A stretch of 17,787 bases of DNA from CAYOBW01 sp964402115 (GCA_964402115.1 CAYOBW010000139.1:1-17787), one strand, 5' to 3'. Positions 6,308 through 15,867 are shown, numbered from the stretch's first letter. Translations and numbers: made by a program. The notes: generated by a model not told the origin, from the sequence alone.

Positions 6308-9300
6308 TCAACGGACTTGCAGCTCGACGGCGTGCTCCTGGCGATCGTCCCGGAGCGGAAGGGTCTGGCCGGGCAACTCCACGCCATCGAGGATGAGCCG
6401 ATTCGCGCCGGTCGCGGCGTCGCCAAGCCGGGTGACAACGATGTGGTACGTCGTCTGCCGGTAACGATAGTGGATGGTCACGGTCTCCCAGGCCTTCGGC
6501 AGGCGCGGGTCCAGGCGCAGGCGCTCGCCCTCCAGATTCGCACCCAGCAGGGTCTCGATCAGCAGTCGATACATCCAACCGGCCGAACCCGTGTACCACG
6601 TCCAGCCCCCCCTGCCCGCGTGCGGCGCAACCGCATACACATCGGCGGCTACCACGTACGGCTCGACTTTGTAGGTGGCGATGCCCTGGGGGGTGCCGCC
6701 ATGCCGGATGGGATTGATCAGGGCAAACAGCTCCCACGCGCGTTCGCCGTCGCCCATGAGCGCGAAAGCCATGGCGGTCCAAAGCGCGCCGTGGGTGTAT
6801 TGGCCGCCGTTCTCGCGCACGCCGGGAATGTAGCCCTTGATGTAGCCGGGGTTGAGACGCGAGGTGTCGAAGGGCGGGTCCAGCACCTGGATCAGCCCGG
6901 TGTCGCGGCGAACCAAACGCTCGTCCACGGCTTGCAGCGCCTGCCGCGAACGGGACGGCTCCCCCGCGCCGCTGAGCACGGACCAGCTTTGCGGCAGCGA
7001 ATCGATCTGACACTCCGGATCGCCCCGGGTTCCCAGCGGCTCGCCGTTGTCGAAGTAGGCGCGGCGGTACCACTGACCGTCCCAGGCGTGCTGCTCGATG
7101 TTCTGCTGCAGTTCCTTCGCCTGCGCGACGCACCGGTCCGCAAAGGGAAGGTCCCCGCGCGAGCGGGCGAGCCCGGCAAACTGGCTGAGCACGTCATAAA
7201 GAAAGAACGCCAGCCACACGCTCTCGCCCCGTCCCTGATGGCCCACCCGGTTCATGCCGTCATTCCAGTCGCCGCTGCCCATCAGCGGCAGACCATGCTC
7301 GCCGAACTTCAGGCCGTGCTCGATCGCACGCACGCAGTGCTGGTAGAGCGAGGCCGACTCCTCGGCGCGATTCGGCAGATCGTAGTAAGCCTCCTCATCC
7401 CGCTTGACCAGCCTGGCATCCAGGAAGGGGACCTGTTCATCGAGCACGCCCGTATCCGCGACGCACGAGACGTAGCGGCAGGTCACGTACGGCAGCCACA
7501 GGTAGTCGTCGGAGATGCCGGTCCGCACGCCGCGGCCCGCGGGTGGATGCCACCAGTGCTGCACGTCCCCCTCCCGGAACTGGCGCGCGGCGGCTCGCAG
7601 CAAATGCTCGCGGGTAAGCGCCGGTTCCGCGTGCACCAGCGCCATCACATCCTGCAACTGGTCGCGAAACCCGTAGGCGCCGCCCGATTGATAGTGCCCC
7701 GTCCGACCCCAGAGCCGGCAGCTCACCGTCTGGTACAGCAGCCAGCCGTTCGCCAGCACGTTCACGGCAGGATCGGGCGTCTCCACGACCACGGCGCCGA
7801 GGGTGTGCTTCCAGTGCGACCAGACCCCTTCAAGAGCCAGGCGGGGGGCGTCCGCACGCCGGAAGCGCTGGATCAGGGTCTGTACGTCGGCCGGGCTGCG
7901 TCCCACCCCCAGCAGGAACGTGGTTTCACGCTCCTGCCCGACCTGCAAATGGAAGGCCACCTGCACCGCGCCGCACGGATCGAGCCCCGCGCCGACCCGG
8001 CCGGAGAGGCGCGCACGCTTCAACGCCGCCGGGCGGGCCAGGCTCCCGTTTCTGCCGATGAACTCCCGCCTGTCTCCGGTGAGCGTGCGCGTGGCATCGT
8101 TCACATCGAGAAAGACGATGCGCCCGGGGAACTCGGTGTTGTAGTGGTTGCGCGCCAGCAAGGCGCCGGTCTTGAGGTCCACCTCGGTTTGCACGTGCAG
8201 CAGACTCCTGTGCCGCATGTCACCCAGCACCCACTCCCAGTACCCGGTGACCGACAGGCGGCGGCGGCGCCCCGAGACATTGCGCACCTTCAATACCGCG
8301 CATTTCACCGGGGCATCCAGGGCGACATAGACCCACAGCTCGGAGGCGATGCCGTTCTCGGTGTGCTCGAAGACCGTGTAGCCGAATCCGTGCCTGACGA
8401 CATAGGGCGTCAGGCCGCGCGCGGGCAGCGGCGTGGGTGACCACACCTGCCCGGACTGCTCGTCGCGGATGTAGAAGGCCTCGCCGCTGGTGTCCTGCAC
8501 GAGATCGTTATGCCAGGGCGTCAGCCGGAACTCGTGGGCGTTCTCCACCCAGGTATAGGAGCAGCCGCTCTCCGAAACGACGGCGCCGAACGTGGGGTTG
8601 GCCAGGACATTGACCCACGGCATCGGCGTCATCTCGCCCGGCCGAAGGGTCATGACATACTCGCGCCCGTCGGGAGTGAAGCCGCCATAGCCGTTCGGAA
8701 AGATCAAGTCACGTGGCGGGAGGGCCACGACCGCCTCGGCAGCGCCGGAACGGCTGGGAATCAGCGCCGGGACCGGCGGTTCGAGAATCCCCCGGCGATC
8801 CAGCTGCTCCGCGACCGTGCCCTTCTCATCGTCCAGGACGATCCGCGCCGCGCACTGCAGCAGCAAACGATCCTCGTGGGGAATCTGCTCCAGGCGGCGC
8901 ACGAAAATGCCTCCCGGCTTGTCCTGCATTTGCGCGCCAAGCCCGGAGGCAATCAACGCCGTGATCTGGTCGTGCAGCGGCTGGTTGTAGACGGAAACGT
9001 CTTCGTTCACGATAACCAGCTCGACTGTCAACCCCTTCATGCGCCAGTAGGCGTGCGCCTGGATCAGCTGCCGGACGATTTCAATTTTCTCCGCGTCGCT
9101 GATGCGGAGCAGGACCAGCGGAGCATCGCCCGAAATCCCGTAGCTCCAGAGCCCGTTTTGACCGCGACGGTTGGCCAGCAGCAGGCTGGGGTTGGCCCGG
9201 CGGGAAGGGTCGGCATAGACCAACGCACCGGCCAGACGACCGTAGAGCTGGGCCTCCGACTCGGTCGCGTTGAGCTGGTGCAACGTCACCTGGCTGTGGG

Positions 9301-12300
9301 TCCACGCCAGGTCGAAGGCGCGGTCGGCCATGCGCGCGCTTTGATACTTGTCCACGTGCGCCAGCGCAGCCTCCCGGCTTTCGGTCACGCCGAACACCAG
9401 GTCCACGCAGGCCGTTCCATGGGCAGGCAAAGTCACCGTGCGACGCAGGGACACGATCGGGTCGAGCACGGAGCCGGCCGTGTTGGACAGTGGCGCCAGG
9501 CTCTGCATCGCGGCAGGAAACGCCAGCGTGCCACCGCGCCCCACGAACCGGGCGCGGTCGGTTTCGCACGAGATGGCCCCCAGCTCGGACCCTTGCCCCA
9601 CCATCAGGTGCAGCAACCAGGGAGGCCTTTCCTCTTTCGAACGGGCGCGGCGGGTGCAAAGCACGGCCGAGGAAGCCGGCGCGAATTCCGTTTGCACAAA
9701 GAGATTGCCGAAGGCGGGGTGCGCCACATCTCCCGCCTGTATCGCGAGCACCACCTCCGCGTAGCTGGTCAGCTCAATGACGCGTGTCTCGGGTGTCCGG
9801 TTCTTGATCGTGATCCGCCGCAGCTCCACGTCGTCTTCCGGCGACACGCTGATCTCGGTGTGGATGTCGAGCCCGACGTGGCGGTGCCTGAACTCGGCCC
9901 GCGCCTGCGTGAAGATGGCCTCGTAGCCCTTTGTCGCGCGCAGCGTGGGTTGGTGCGCGGTGGACCAGAGCTCGCCGGTCGCCAGATCGCGCAGATACAC
10001 GAACGTGCCCCAGCAATCCCGCGTGGCGTCCTCCCGCCAGCGCGACACGGCCAGATCGCGCCAGCGGCTGTAGCCGCCGCCTGCGCAGCTGATAACGACA
10101 TGATAGCGCCCGTTCGACAGGAGATGCACCTCCGGCGCCGGAGGCGTCGGATTCGTGAAGACGCGCATCACGCTTTCGCCGGACAGCGTCCGGGGCGTCT
10201 CCGGCGCCGGATCCTCGGAGAACACGCTGGCAACGGTCCTGGGCACGCGCTCCTGCAACAGCAATTCCGCGGCCTTGAGCTGCGGACACGCCATGAAGCG
10301 CCTCTGCATCGGAAAATCCCGCAGGACATTGACGAGGGCCACGAGGCTCATCCCCTGATGGTGCGCCATGAAAGACCGGATCGTCACACTCGTTTCGTCC
10401 GGCGGCAGGCGCGTCGGCGTGTAATCCACCGCCTCGTAGAACCCATACGCTCCCGCCCGCCCCTCTCCCGCCAGCCGCTGCAGATTTCTGCAGGCCTTCT
10501 GCGGCGCGACCAGCAGCGCCATCGCCGTGGCATAAGGGGCGATCACCAGGTCCTCGGCCAGACCGCGCTTCAAGCCCAGCCGCGGCACGCCGAAGGCGCG
10601 GTACTGGTAGTTCAGGTGCACGTCGGTCCGATTATAGCCCGATTCGGAGATGCCCCACGGCACATTGTGCGCCTTCCCGTACGCGATCTGCTGCCCGACT
10701 GCCGCCTCGCACGTGTGATCGAGCAGGGTGTTGTCGTAGTTGGGCATGACCAGGAGCGGCATCAGATACTCGAACATCGAGCCACTCCACGAGATCAAAA
10801 CCGGTTCGCCCCGCGCGGCGACAAGCAGGCGCCCCATCGCAAACCAGTGCTCCTGCGGAATCTGACCCAGCGCAATCGCTACGTAGCTGCAGAGCCGCGC
10901 CTCCGAGGCCAGCAGATCGTAGAAGCTGGTGTCGCACCTGCGTTCGGCGATGTTGAACCCCGTGGCAAACAGTTTCCTCGACGGATCGAACAGGAACGTG
11001 AAGTCCATCTCCGCCAGCGTGTCGCAATGCCTGGCCAGCGCTTCCAGGGCCAGCAGGCGCTGGCGGGCATGGTCGCGGCCCTCCCGCACGCAGCGCAGAA
11101 GCTCGAGCAGCCGGCTTCCCTCTTGCTCCCGGCCCGGCGCGGGTTCCGGCGGGAGGGCCTGCGCGGCCGCCTCGATCAGCGGGCACAGTGTGTCCCCCAG
11201 CAGCGCGAGCGCTCGCAGGGACGGCGACGGCCCGAGCGCGGCGAGCCTCCCCTCCACCTCCTCCGCCGCCGCAGCCGGCGACCGCCCGCCACCCGGCGCC
11301 GCGCCGGAGGTTGCGACGGCCGCCTCCGCACCCCCGCCGCCCCACCCCCGCGCGGGCAACCCCAGCCAGGGCGCCAGGAAAAGCAACTCCTCGACGCCAC
11401 CCTCGCAACTCCGCTGCAAAGCCAGGGCCCACGCGCGCTCCTCATCCCCTTTGGATTCCGCCGCAACCGCCAGCGGCGCAACCTGCGAGGTCGCCCGCCT
11501 CAGCAGGCTGTACGCGCCGGACAGGCTGTCGGGCGCACGCGCCAGTTCCGCGGCGCACGCTTCAAGGGGTCCGTCCGCGCCGCTCACCGTCCGCAGAATG
11601 GCGGCCGTGTCGCTCAAGCCGCTGAACATCTGCGAGACCCACGCTTCCTCGCCGGCCAGTTCCCGCAGTCCCGCGCCGAGCGTCAGCAAGTGCCCCGCGA
11701 GGTTGCCGCTGTCGACGCTCGACACATAGAGCGGCAGGAGCGGTTGCAGCGTCCGGGTTTCGTACCAGTTGTAGAAATGCCCGCGGTGCCGCGGGAGCCG
11801 CTGCATGGTGGCCAGCGCGTCGTGCGTGCGGCGCACCAGGTTGCCCATGGAGAGATAACCGCAATCCCAGGCCGCCAGATTCGCGAGCAACGCCAGGCCC
11901 ATATTCGTCGGCGAGGTCCGGGAGGCAACCGTCGGGACGGGCACTTCCTGGAAGTTGTCCGGCGGCAGCCAGTTCTCCTGCGCCGTTACGAACGTCTCGA
12001 AGTAGTGCCAGGTCTTGCGGGCGGCGTGGCGCAGAAACCGCAGCTGCTCGGCCGTCAGGTCCGGCTTGGCGGACACGAGGGGCTGGCTGATCCACCAGGC
12101 GATCCACGGAGCGGCCAGCCACAGGCCAAGGATCGGCAGGGCCGGCGGCAGGTGCGACCCTGGCATGACCGCCAGCAGCAGGCCGGCGCCAAGCGCGACG
12201 GCCGGCACAATCCACATGGTGGCGTAGAAACCCGCGAGATCGGCGCGTTTTGCCAGCTCGGCATCGCTCGACGTCTGCCATTCCAGGAGCCGTCTGTGTG

Positions 12301-15061
12301 TCACCAGCGACCGCACCACGGCCCTGCCGATGGCGTCCAGGCTGATGAAGGCGTCGTAGGGCAGAAAGGCCACGGTGAGCACGATCTGGCCGAGCTGCCG
12401 GCCACAGGAAGCCGCCACCCCCCGCAGATGCATCGACCAGGGCAGGTCGGCCGGCCTGCGCAACGCGCCAAGCAGGTGCGCCAGCAAACCGGGGAGGGCG
12501 ACGAGCGCGAGCACCAGCAACGCCCCAAGGCCCCCGCATGCGGGAACGAGCAGCCAGCCTCCCAGCATGATGACGAGCAGGGCCGCGGGGACCAGGCTGC
12601 GCCGCAGGTTGTCGAAGATCTTCCACTGGGACAGCACGGAGAGCGGGTTGGCGATGCGCCGTGCGTCGGAGCCGGGGACGCGCGGCAGGAGCCATTGCGT
12701 GATCTGCCAATCGCCCCGGATCCAGCGGCGGCGCCGGTCGATGTCGACGTTGTAGCGCGAAGGGAAATCCTCGTAGAGCACCAGGTCGCTCACGAGGGCC
12801 GAACGGGCGTGACACGCCTCCAGCAAGTCGTGACTGAGCACGGTGTTCTCCGGAAAACGGCCCTGCATCGCACGCTGGAACGCGTCCACATCGTAGATGC
12901 CCTTGCCAATGAACGAACCTTCCTGGAAGACATCCTGATAGACGTCGGAGACTTCGCGCGTATAGGGATCGATGCCGGCGTCTCCGGCAAAGAGCCTGAC
13001 GAACCAGGAACGCCGCGCGCTCGGCAGACTCACGCCCACGCGCGGCTGCAGAATGCTGTAGCCTTCGGCGACAACGCCGCGTTTGGCGTCGAACTCCGGG
13101 CGGTTCAACGGATGGGCCATGGCGCCCACGAGCTGCCGCGCGGCATCGCGGGGCAGTTGGGTATCGGTGTCGAGCGTGATGACGTACTTGATGAGCGGCA
13201 GAATGGCGGTCTCCCCGACGATGAGCGAGAAGCTCGTTGCGCTGCCGCCCCGCAGCAGGGCGTTGAACGCCATCAATTTCCCGCGCTTGCGTTCGTAACC
13301 CATCCACAGGCCTTCCCCGGCATTCCAGCGGCGCGGCCGGTGAAGCAGGAAGAACAGGTCCCTGCGCACGGAGAAGTACTTGCGATTCAGGGCCTCGACG
13401 CCATCCCGCAACCGGTGGAGCAGCAGACGATCGCCGGGCAGATCCTCGGCCGCCGCGTCGCGAAAGTCCGTCAGCAAGGCGAAGTGCAGGTGCTGATCCC
13501 GGTTCGCGAGATAGTGAATCTCCATGGTCTCGACAAGGTGATCGACGCCTGCTTCGCTCGTGAGCAGCGTGGGAACCACCACCATGGTGCGGCAGCGGGG
13601 CGCGATGCCCGCGGCGTAGTCCAGCCGCGGCAGCCGGCGAGGCTTCACCAGCAGCGTTGCAAGCCAGTTCATCAGCGCCACGGCCAATTGGCTGGCACAA
13701 AGGAGGAAAGCCAGGGAGAAGGCCAGGAGCTTCCACCCCTGCATCCCCAGCATCAGCGACCGCTGCACAAACCCGAACGTCGCGAGGCACGTGCCGAGAC
13801 CAATACCGCCCGCGTAGAAGGTCAGCGGGAAACGGTGAATGCCCCGTTCGACGAGCGAGCGCCAGGGCCACCGCACCCGCGCCAGCCCCCCCAGCGCGGA
13901 CTGGCCCTTGTCGATGAGGTAGAATCCGACGTGAGCGGTTCGGTCCGCGCGCCCTTTTTGCCGGGCGCCGGCTTCCGCGAGCTGGACGGCGTGCGTTGCG
14001 ATCTCCGCTTCCGAGAGCTGACTGTGCCGGGCAAAGAACTCGACCGCGTGGCGGTAGCGGTCCCGGGTCGCAAAGTCCATCTCGCGGTAGACGTCGGCAG
14101 GATCGGCGCGCAGGGTCGTCTCGACCAGGCTCAGCGTCTCCACGAACGCCTTCCAATCCATGGCGCACAGGAAGCGGAGACTGGCTATGCTGTGGCTGAC
14201 GGAAACCTGATCGGCGGCCTGGTTCTGACTCTCCAGGTGGACGAGCTGTTCGATGGACAGCCCCTGTTCGGCGAGCCGCTGCTCGAGCCAGTTGCGCGCG
14301 ATATGCAACACGGAGCTGTGTCGCGCCAGACGCTGACAAAACTCCGCCACGAACGAACTGGAGAGGGGGAGCGCGGATTTCGCCATGTCCGCCACGACCA
14401 CGACGAGGTGGGATGGATTCTCTTCCGCCATATGCTGCAAACGGTCCAGCCACAGGTCGGCAAGATCGCGATCCTCCCGGGCCCGGATCAGCCGGGTGGT
14501 CACACGCTGGAGATTCTCGATCAACCCCAGGCGCAGCATGATCGGAATGGCCCACAGCTCGCCGAGTTTCAGCGGACAAACCGTCTGATAGGCGGCGATG
14601 AAAGCGCTGAGCGGTCCGGCATCGATCTGCGCGTCCACATGCGAGATGTACTCGAGCACGAGATCATAGACGCGGGGCAGCCCGGCGGAAGGACCGTGCG
14701 CCAGGCGGGGCAGCTGCCGGCTGTAGCCCCGGGGCAGATGCCGCTTGGCCAGCAGGATCTGCTCTTCGATCAGGTAGTAGTTGTCGAGGAGCCATTCCGC
14801 GGCGGGCGTAATCCGCTGGCCCGGATGCAAGGCGAGCGTCGTTCGATTGAACGTCCTGAGAACGCTCTCGTTTGCGCCCAGCCGGGCCAGCAGGCGATTG
14901 GCGCCCGGCCGGGTGACGATCTGATGGCCGGCCGCGAGCGCTTTGGCATAGCGAGCCAACTGTTCGACACTGAACAGCTCCGCCCGCAAAGGCGGCTCGA
15001 GCGCCCTCGAACGCGACCGGGCGGTTGCCCATGCTTCAATTTGCAGTGGTAGAATCTGCAT
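6308..15061 (-). CDS. ndvB: Cyclic beta-1,2-glucan synthase (NdvB/ChvB/Cgs family)
   Basis: The 2917-residue protein is full length for the family (ChvB and Cgs are about 2820-2870). It is expected to sit in the inner membrane and build cyclic beta-1,2-glucan from UDP-glucose. Visible order: N-terminal helical region; membrane segments near 411-475; family-84 glycosyltransferase (VVVPTLLTSEAG from 494, DTD at 631-633, RRRRWIRGDWQI with Trp780); more membrane segments (about 824-1000); a glycoamylase-like domain (about 1017-1608, including FLFDPSRKLFATGFN and GISESGYN); then a GH94-type phosphorylase half with two sandwich domains (from about 1631 and 2115) and the catalytic toroid. That toroid has GSGDWNDGMN, Asp2598 and Asp2601 flanking WN. 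In known synthases the GH94 part trims chain length. Start 15061 has AGGGAG directly upstream and no longer alternative. Residues 1236-1277 are a Gly/Ala/Pro-rich linker. No glucan exporter gene is in the window. Confidence 0.95.
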   Translation of the reverse strand: MQILPLQIEAWATARSRSRALEPPLRAELFSVEQLARYAKALAAGHQIVTRPGANRLLARLGANESVLRTFNRTTLALHPGQRITPAAEWLLDNYYLIEEQILLAKRHLPRGYSRQLPRLAHGPSAGLPRVYDLVLEYISHVDAQIDAGPLSAFIAAYQTVCPLKLGELWAIPIMLRLGLIENLQRVTTRLIRAREDRDLADLWLDRLQHMAEENPSHLVVVVADMAKSALPLSSSFVAEFCQRLARHSSVLHIARNWLEQRLAEQGLSIEQLVHLESQNQAADQVSVSHSIASLRFLCAMDWKAFVETLSLVETTLRADPADVYREMDFATRDRYRHAVEFFARHSQLSEAEIATHAVQLAEAGARQKGRADRTAHVGFYLIDKGQSALGGLARVRWPWRSLVERGIHRFPLTFYAGGIGLGTCLATFGFVQRSLMLGMQGWKLLAFSLAFLLCASQLAVALMNWLATLLVKPRRLPRLDYAAGIAPRCRTMVVVPTLLTSEAGVDHLVETMEIHYLANRDQHLHFALLTDFRDAAAEDLPGDRLLLHRLRDGVEALNRKYFSVRRDLFFLLHRPRRWNAGEGLWMGYERKRGKLMAFNALLRGGSATSFSLIVGETAILPLIKYVITLDTDTQLPRDAARQLVGAMAHPLNRPEFDAKRGVVAEGYSILQPRVGVSLPSARRSWFVRLFAGDAGIDPYTREVSDVYQDVFQEGSFIGKGIYDVDAFQRAMQGRFPENTVLSHDLLEACHARSALVSDLVLYEDFPSRYNVDIDRRRRWIRGDWQITQWLLPRVPGSDARRIANPLSVLSQWKIFDNLRRSLVPAALLVIMLGGWLLVPACGGLGALLVLALVALPGLLAHLLGALRRPADLPWSMHLRGVAASCGRQLGQIVLTVAFLPYDAFISLDAIGRAVVRSLVTHRRLLEWQTSSDAELAKRADLAGFYATMWIVPAVALGAGLLLAVMPGSHLPPALPILGLWLAAPWIAWWISQPLVSAKPDLTAEQLRFLRHAARKTWHYFETFVTAQENWLPPDNFQEVPVPTVASRTSPTNMGLALLANLAAWDCGYLSMGNLVRRTHDALATMQRLPRHRGHFYNWYETRTLQPLLPLYVSSVDSGNLAGHLLTLGAGLRELAGEEAWVSQMFSGLSDTAAILRTVSGADGPLEACAAELARAPDSLSGAYSLLRRATSQVAPLAVAAESKGDEERAWALALQRSCEGGVEELLFLAPWLGLPARGWGGGGAEAAVATSGAAPGGGRSPAAAAEEVEGRLAALGPSPSLRALALLGDTLCPLIEAAAQALPPEPAPGREQEGSRLLELLRCVREGRDHARQRLLALEALARHCDTLAEMDFTFLFDPSRKLFATGFNIAERRCDTSFYDLLASEARLCSYVAIALGQIPQEHWFAMGRLLVAARGEPVLISWSGSMFEYLMPLLVMPNYDNTLLDHTCEAAVGQQIAYGKAHNVPWGISESGYNRTDVHLNYQYRAFGVPRLGLKRGLAEDLVIAPYATAMALLVAPQKACRNLQRLAGEGRAGAYGFYEAVDYTPTRLPPDETSVTIRSFMAHHQGMSLVALVNVLRDFPMQRRFMACPQLKAAELLLQERVPRTVASVFSEDPAPETPRTLSGESVMRVFTNPTPPAPEVHLLSNGRYHVVISCAGGGYSRWRDLAVSRWREDATRDCWGTFVYLRDLATGELWSTAHQPTLRATKGYEAIFTQARAEFRHRHVGLDIHTEISVSPEDDVELRRITIKNRTPETRVIELTSYAEVVLAIQAGDVAHPAFGNLFVQTEFAPASSAVLCTRRARSKEERPPWLLHLMVGQGSELGAISCETDRARFVGRGGTLAFPAAMQSLAPLSNTAGSVLDPIVSLRRTVTLPAHGTACVDLVFGVTESREAALAHVDKYQSARMADRAFDLAWTHSQVTLHQLNATESEAQLYGRLAGALVYADPSRRANPSLLLANRRGQNGLWSYGISGDAPLVLLRISDAEKIEIVRQLIQAHAYWRMKGLTVELVIVNEDVSVYNQPLHDQITALIASGLGAQMQDKPGGIFVRRLEQIPHEDRLLLQCAARIVLDDEKGTVAEQLDRRGILEPPVPALIPSRSGAAEAVVALPPRDLIFPNGYGGFTPDGREYVMTLRPGEMTPMPWVNVLANPTFGAVVSESGCSYTWVENAHEFRLTPWHNDLVQDTSGEAFYIRDEQSGQVWSPTPLPARGLTPYVVRHGFGYTVFEHTENGIASELWVYVALDAPVKCAVLKVRNVSGRRRRLSVTGYWEWVLGDMRHRSLLHVQTEVDLKTGALLARNHYNTEFPGRIVFLDVNDATRTLTGDRREFIGRNGSLARPAALKRARLSGRVGAGLDPCGAVQVAFHLQVGQERETTFLLGVGRSPADVQTLIQRFRRADAPRLALEGVWSHWKHTLGAVVVETPDPAVNVLANGWLLYQTVSCRLWGRTGHYQSGGAYGFRDQLQDVMALVHAEPALTREHLLRAAARQFREGDVQHWWHPPAGRGVRTGISDDYLWLPYVTCRYVSCVADTGVLDEQVPFLDARLVKRDEEAYYDLPNRAEESASLYQHCVRAIEHGLKFGEHGLPLMGSGDWNDGMNRVGHQGRGESVWLAFFLYDVLSQFAGLARSRGDLPFADRCVAQAKELQQNIEQHAWDGQWYRRAYFDNGEPLGTRGDPECQIDSLPQSWSVLSGAGEPSRSRQALQAVDERLVRRDTGLIQVLDPPFDTSRLNPGYIKGYIPGVRENGGQYTHGALWTAMAFALMGDGERAWELFALINPIRHGGTPQGIATYKVEPYVVAADVYAVAPHAGRGGWTWYTGSAGWMYRLLIETLLGANLEGERLRLDPRLPKAWETVTIHYRYRQTTYHIVVTRLGDAATGANRLILDGVELPGQTLPLRDDRQEHAVELQVR

Positions 15062-15072
15062 GCTCTCCCTGT

Positions 15073-15105
15073 CAGACGATGATCCGTCTGCCGTTGCGCC
15101 AACGG
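15073..15105. promoter_or_regulatory. Two adjacent inverted repeats in the glucan synthase leader
   Basis: CAGACG-ATGATC-CGTCTG (15073-15090) is followed without a gap by CCGTTG-CGC-CAACGG (15091-15105). Both have perfect 6-bp arms. They lie 12 to 44 bases upstream of the glucan synthase ATG, so they could be operator sites or back-to-back hairpins in its 5' leader. No known regulator site was recognised. Confidence 0.45.
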
Positions 15106-15124
15106 TATGGGGTTTAACCCTACC
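15104..15124. repeat. Third, imperfect palindrome in the divergent region
   Basis: GGTA-TG-GGGTT-T-AACCC-TACC is a two-part palindrome (4 + 5 paired bases, one 2-base offset) directly following the pair of inverted repeats. The one-base centre suits a DNA-protein site better than an RNA hairpin. It partly resembles the repeat at 5583-5600 (shared ATGGGGT). Confidence 0.35.
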
Positions 15125-15130
15125 TGAATC

Positions 15131-15161
15131 CAGGAGTCAGGAATCAGGAGTCAGGAGTCAG
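15131..15161. repeat. Heptanucleotide tandem repeat CAGGA(G/A)T x4
   Basis: CAGGAGT, CAGGAAT, CAGGAGT and CAGGAGT follow each other without a gap and end in a partial CAG. The array lies in the divergent intergenic region between the glucan synthase and the methyltransferase. Short heptamer arrays of this kind are known as STRR sequences in filamentous cyanobacteria; here it is probably a slippage-prone intergenic repeat. Confidence 0.8.
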
Positions 15162-15225
15162 CACGGCAGGCGGAGGATTTGCTTGGTTGCCATGAAACAG
15201 CGTGGTATCAAGGGCGCAGTCACCC

Positions 15226-15867
15226 ATGAGCTATGACGCCCTCGTCGAGGAGAACACGCACAGCGTCAGTCCGCCCCTGTGCCCGGAACTGAGGCTGGCC
15301 CTGCTCCGCCCTGACGCCCCCCTGCTCGCCGCCGCCCCCCTGCAGCGCGGCAAGCCGCACCTCTTCGCCTGGGACGGCCCCCGTCCGTACTGGGCCTTTG
15401 CCTGGGGCGGCGGCCAAGTGCTCGCCCGGCTCGTTCTCGACCGTCCCGAACTCGTGCGCGGGAAGCGCGTGCTCGACTTCGGCGCGGGCTCCGGCATCGC
15501 CGGCCTCGCGGCGGCAAGGGCCGGGGCCGCCCGCGTGACGGCCTGCGATACGGATCCCGCGGCGCGCGCGGCGATTGGCCACAACGCGGCGCAAAACGGC
15601 CTGAGCGTGGACGTGTGCGCCCAAGCGCCCGCTCACGCGGACGCGTGGGACGTGCTGCTGGCCGGCGACGTCTTCTATCTCCCGCCCGACCCCGAGCCCT
15701 TCCTCGCGTGGGCGCGCGCGGGCCGCCTGCTCCTCGCGGCCAATCCCCCCGGCCGCGGCTTTGCCGAGGCCCACCGCCAGGAGATCTGCCGCACAACCGC
15801 GCAAACCATCCCCGAGCTCGAAAACCTTGACAGTCCGGAGATTGCCGTGTATCGCATCGTCCCCTAG
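15226..15867 (+). CDS. Class I SAM methyltransferase, ETF-beta lysine methyltransferase-like
   Basis: The 213-residue protein has a seven-strand methyltransferase core: motif I RVLDFGAGSGIAGLAA (81-96), the acidic residue after strand 2 (Asp108 in ACDTD), and WDVLLAGDVFY (141-151). The preceding PYWAFAWGGGQVLARLVLD and the N-terminal THSVSPPLCPELRL are characteristic of the METTL20/bacterial ETF-beta lysine methyltransferase and Nnt1-like group. These methylate proteins (ETF-beta, and possibly ribosomal L7/L12), so a protein-lysine target is the best guess. A GTG at 15202 would add eight residues, but the ATG at 15226 starts the conserved part and has AAGGG upstream, at a rather long spacing. 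It is the first gene of a likely plus-strand operon, 18 bases before the oxidoreductase. Family certain, substrate not. Confidence 0.85.
   Translation: MSYDALVEENTHSVSPPLCPELRLALLRPDAPLLAAAPLQRGKPHLFAWDGPRPYWAFAWGGGQVLARLVLDRPELVRGKRVLDFGAGSGIAGLAAARAGAARVTACDTDPAARAAIGHNAAQNGLSVDVCAQAPAHADAWDVLLAGDVFYLPPDPEPFLAWARAGRLLLAANPPGRGFAEAHRQEICRTTAQTIPELENLDSPEIAVYRIVP

Noticed and set aside
6071..8440. A 789-residue plus-strand open frame
   Set aside because: It is antisense to the 3' end of the glucan synthase, with the same Arg/His/Pro-rich composition and no family motif.
11562..14579. A 1005-residue minus-strand frame
   Set aside because: It is an alternate frame of the glucan synthase coding strand with low-complexity composition; the real frame carries the glycosyltransferase motifs.
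8510..15052. A 2180-residue open frame on the plus strand
   Set aside because: It lies wholly antisense to the glucan synthase, is full of Arg, Gln, His, Gly and Pro, and contains no recognisable domain. High GC with biased third positions keeps this antisense frame open.
15183..15211. TTGGTT-17-TATCAA as a promoter for the methyltransferase
   Set aside because: Only three and four consensus bases match, and the transcript would begin almost at the start codon; too weak to list.
15192..15236. Short peptide frame overlapping the methyltransferase start
   Set aside because: The 14-codon frame has a GGAGG about 15 bases upstream, too far for normal initiation, and no attenuator-type codon run.
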